A DNA stretch of 32,882 nt from an uncultured Clostridia bacterium. GTDB taxonomy: Bacteria; Bacillota; Clostridia; Christensenellales; UBA1242. Below are positions 31,379 to 32,882 of the stretch, in pieces. The position numbers and the translations under genes are program-made. The stretch is from contig CALWKL010000025.1 of the NCBI GenBank assembly GCA_944381255.1, forward strand, positions 1 through 32,882, given 5' to 3'. Under the pieces are notes generated by a model, which was given only the letters and a program-made list of their open reading frames with translations, was not told the origin of the DNA and did not search any database. The first letter of the stretch is position 1. Every line of letters begins with the position of its first letter.

Positions 31379-32437
31379 TTGTCTACAATTATATTCACTG
31401 GTGGAGGTACTGCAGGGCATGTAATGCCAAATATTACCCTAATACCTTACCTACACCAACATTTCGAAAAGATAGTATACATAGGCAGTGAAAAGGGACC
31501 AGAGCGAAAACTAGTGGCTCGATTCCCTTTTGTAAAATTTTACCCTATCACTACAGCAAAATTGATACGAAGCTTTACTCCTAAAAACTTACTTATACCA
31601 TTCCTTGTGCACAAAGGCAAACGAGAAGCTTTACAAATTTTAAAGGAAACTATGCCTGATGTCATCTTTAGCAAGGGTGGCTATGTAGCCTTACCTGTTG
31701 CACTAGCAGGTAAAAAACTAGGCATTCCAATGATAAGCCACGAAAGTGATTTTTCTCTAGGGTTATCAAATAAAATTACTAGCAAATTTTTTGATACTGT
31801 ATGCACCACTTTCCCTCAGACTGCCGATAAGTTAAAAAATGGATTATATGTAGGCCCTCCTTTTGAAAAAAAAGATTTTTCAGCAGAAGAAATTTTACAA
31901 GTAAAGAAACAATTTAAGTTATCTTCAAGCAAGCCCATATTATTAGTTGTAGGCGGAAGTCAAGGTTCAGCTAGCATTAATAAATTAATAGAAGACAACA
32001 TTACAGAACTTACTAAGACTCATCAAGTAGTACACTTAACAGGTCATGGTAAATTAAATAAAGCACTAAATGTAGTAGACTACCACCCAATCGAATTTAC
32101 CAATCAACTAAATACACTTATGAGTATCGCTGACTTGGCAATCACTCGAGGTGGCAGTAATACAATTTTTGAATTACTAGCATACAATGTACCTATGCTA
32201 ATCATTCCACTTTCAAAAGGTTCTCGTGGCGACCAAATACAAAACGCAAAATATTTTGAAAGTCAAGGATATGCTATCACCTTGCTAGACAACAATATTA
32301 CCTCAAATGAATTTATAGAAAGTTTCAACAAATTACGCACAAACGCCCGAAAAATGCGACTATCAAATAAAAATGCATTACCTCAAGACACTATTCAAAG
32401 AATTGTAGCACTACTACTTAAATACAAAAAACAATAG
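31379..32437 (+). CDS. murG: UDP-N-acetylglucosamine--lipid I N-acetylglucosaminyl transferase
   Basis: MurG transfers GlcNAc from UDP-GlcNAc to lipid I, making lipid II at the inner face of the membrane. The 352-residue length is normal. The N-terminal domain opens with FTGGGTAGHVMPN (6-18) and has FSKGGYVALPVALA and ISHESD. The C-terminal nucleotide-binding domain has VVGGSQGS, then ITRGGSNTIFELLAYNVPMLIIP and DQIQNA, close to the usual family motifs; one run here is 23 residues when joined, so read it as ITRGGSNTIFELLA plus YNVPMLIIP. The start is TTG (31379-31381) with AAGGA about 10 bases upstream. It lies away from any division-cell-wall cluster, divergent from parE, as is often seen for murG in Clostridia. 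Confidence 0.88.
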   Translation: MSTIIFTGGGTAGHVMPNITLIPYLHQHFEKIVYIGSEKGPERKLVARFPFVKFYPITTAKLIRSFTPKNLLIPFLVHKGKREALQILKETMPDVIFSKGGYVALPVALAGKKLGIPMISHESDFSLGLSNKITSKFFDTVCTTFPQTADKLKNGLYVGPPFEKKDFSAEEILQVKKQFKLSSSKPILLVVGGSQGSASINKLIEDNITELTKTHQVVHLTGHGKLNKALNVVDYHPIEFTNQLNTLMSIADLAITRGGSNTIFELLAYNVPMLIIPLSKGSRGDQIQNAKYFESQGYAITLLDNNITSNEFIESFNKLRTNARKMRLSNKNALPQDTIQRIVALLLKYKKQ

Positions 32438-32578
32438 ATTTTGTTATACGCAAAAATGCATATTATACAAAAAGCATATAATTTTTATTCAATCGCAATT
32501 TTACACAAACTAATCTTAATTCAACACTTATTTATATATTTTTAAAATTATATAGTAAAATCTTTATTATATTTAAAT

Positions 32579-32602
32579 ACTATGCATAGTATTATGCATA
32601 GT
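32579..32602. repeat. Tandem palindromes centred on ATGCAT
   Basis: ACTATGCATAGT (32579-32590) is a perfect 12-base palindrome. TATGCATAGT occurs twice (32581-32590 and 32593-32602), 12 bases apart, slightly over one helical turn. The layout resembles a pair of operator half-sites. Confidence 0.55.
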
Positions 32603-32713
32603 TTATTTTAATTTATAATATATTTATAAAAAATTTAATAATTTATAAATATAAATAATTTATGTATAAGTTTAACATAAAAATATCCTACCTTTCAACC
32701 ACTAAAATTTAAT

Positions 32714-32739
32714 TTAATTTGTATTTTAGTACAAATTAA
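32714..32739. repeat. Perfect 10-bp inverted repeat
   Basis: TTAATTTGTA (32714-32723) and TACAAATTAA (32730-32739) flank a 6-base centre TTTTAG. It has low GC and no T-run, so it is a poor terminator and more like a protein-binding palindrome. Confidence 0.5.
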
Positions 32740-32840
32740 TACAAAGATTTTGCTTGCTTTGAATAACTTTTTTCTTACTAAAGTAGCATTATATTGTATA
32801 AACACTTAACTATACAGAATTAAAATATTTTTTATTAAAA

Positions 32841-32880
32841 TAAAAACGCATCTACTAACTAAATAGTAGAATGCGTTCTT
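32841..32880 (-). terminator. Terminator of a minus-strand gene beyond the right edge
   Basis: AACGCATCTACT (32845-32856) pairs with AGTAGAATGCGTT (32865-32877) with one bulged base. On the minus strand the hairpin is followed by TTTTTATTTT, so it should end transcription entering from the right. The plus-strand T-run is cut by the window end. Confidence 0.85.
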
Positions 32881-32882
32881 TA

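Larger units (their letters stand above)
32438..32840. other. Very AT-rich non-coding region downstream of murG
   Basis: I find no credible gene here. It holds two tandem ATGCAT-centred palindromes (32579-32602), a 10-bp inverted repeat at 32714-32739 and many A/T runs. No DnaA-box cluster of the TTATCCACA type is visible, so an origin is not supported. Confidence 0.6.

Noticed and set aside
32438..32840. AT-rich region near topoisomerase genes as a replication origin
   Set aside because: No DnaA-box cluster, and no dnaA, dnaN, recF or rpmH nearby; the adjacent topoisomerase pair looks like topoisomerase IV rather than gyrase.
1..32882. Mobile elements, CRISPR arrays or rRNA genes
   Set aside because: No transposase-like or integrase-like protein, no regularly spaced repeats and no rRNA-like sequence were seen anywhere.

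Overview
The window is AT-rich DNA from an endospore-forming, low-GC Gram-positive bacterium, most likely an uncultured clostridial lineage. It carries spoIVA, the spmA-spmB pair and a pdaB-type deacetylase next to Firmicutes housekeeping genes (rsmA, tatD, metG, ftsH, holA, comEC, parE, parC, murG). Most genes have a clear AGGAG-type ribosome-binding site. Many have a sigma-A-like promoter with an exact 17-base spacer and an extended -10 (TGn). Placement below class Clostridia is not secure from sequence reading alone.

Layout. 1-1050: the first 350 codons of spoIVA on the minus strand, behind a candidate sigma-E promoter. 1157-3907: three uncharacterised genes, namely a beta-propeller-like lipoprotein (-), a 92-residue protein (+) and a two-part acidic protein (-). 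4013-5624: tatD and rsmA (-), overlapping. 5716-6800: spmA and spmB (+), overlapping. 6815-7462: a metallo-beta-lactamase-fold hydrolase (-). 7582-9690: a single-chain ADP-forming acyl-CoA synthetase (+). 9818-11441: a gamma-glutamylcyclotransferase-like protein and an alkaline-phosphatase-superfamily enzyme in one operon (+). 11757-13038: a HExxH protein (+) and an unknown cysteine-containing protein (-), converging on a shared terminator.

13180-23795 is all minus strand: metG; a two-gene unit of a membrane protein with a long charged tail plus an OLD-like ATPase whose TOPRIM region looks degenerate; a single-pass membrane protein; ftsH; holA; and a short comEC. Almost every transcription unit here has its own recognisable promoter. 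24087-24161 is a tRNA-Glu(CTC) gene with promoter and terminator, followed by a small alpha/beta hydrolase (+). 24988-26482 (-) is a pdaB-like deacetylase followed by an SSB-like protein with two OB folds. 26786-31210 (-) encodes the topoisomerase IV pair parE-parC. murG (+) is divergent from it and is followed by about 445 bases of very AT-rich non-coding DNA with palindromes and, at the right edge, the terminator of a minus-strand gene outside the window.

Most of the content is core metabolism, DNA replication and repair, envelope and sporulation. I see no mobile element, CRISPR array or rRNA. The least explained parts are the membrane protein/OLD-like ATPase pair, the tandem-OB SSB-like protein and the HExxH gene. 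None of these amounts to a demonstrated new system.
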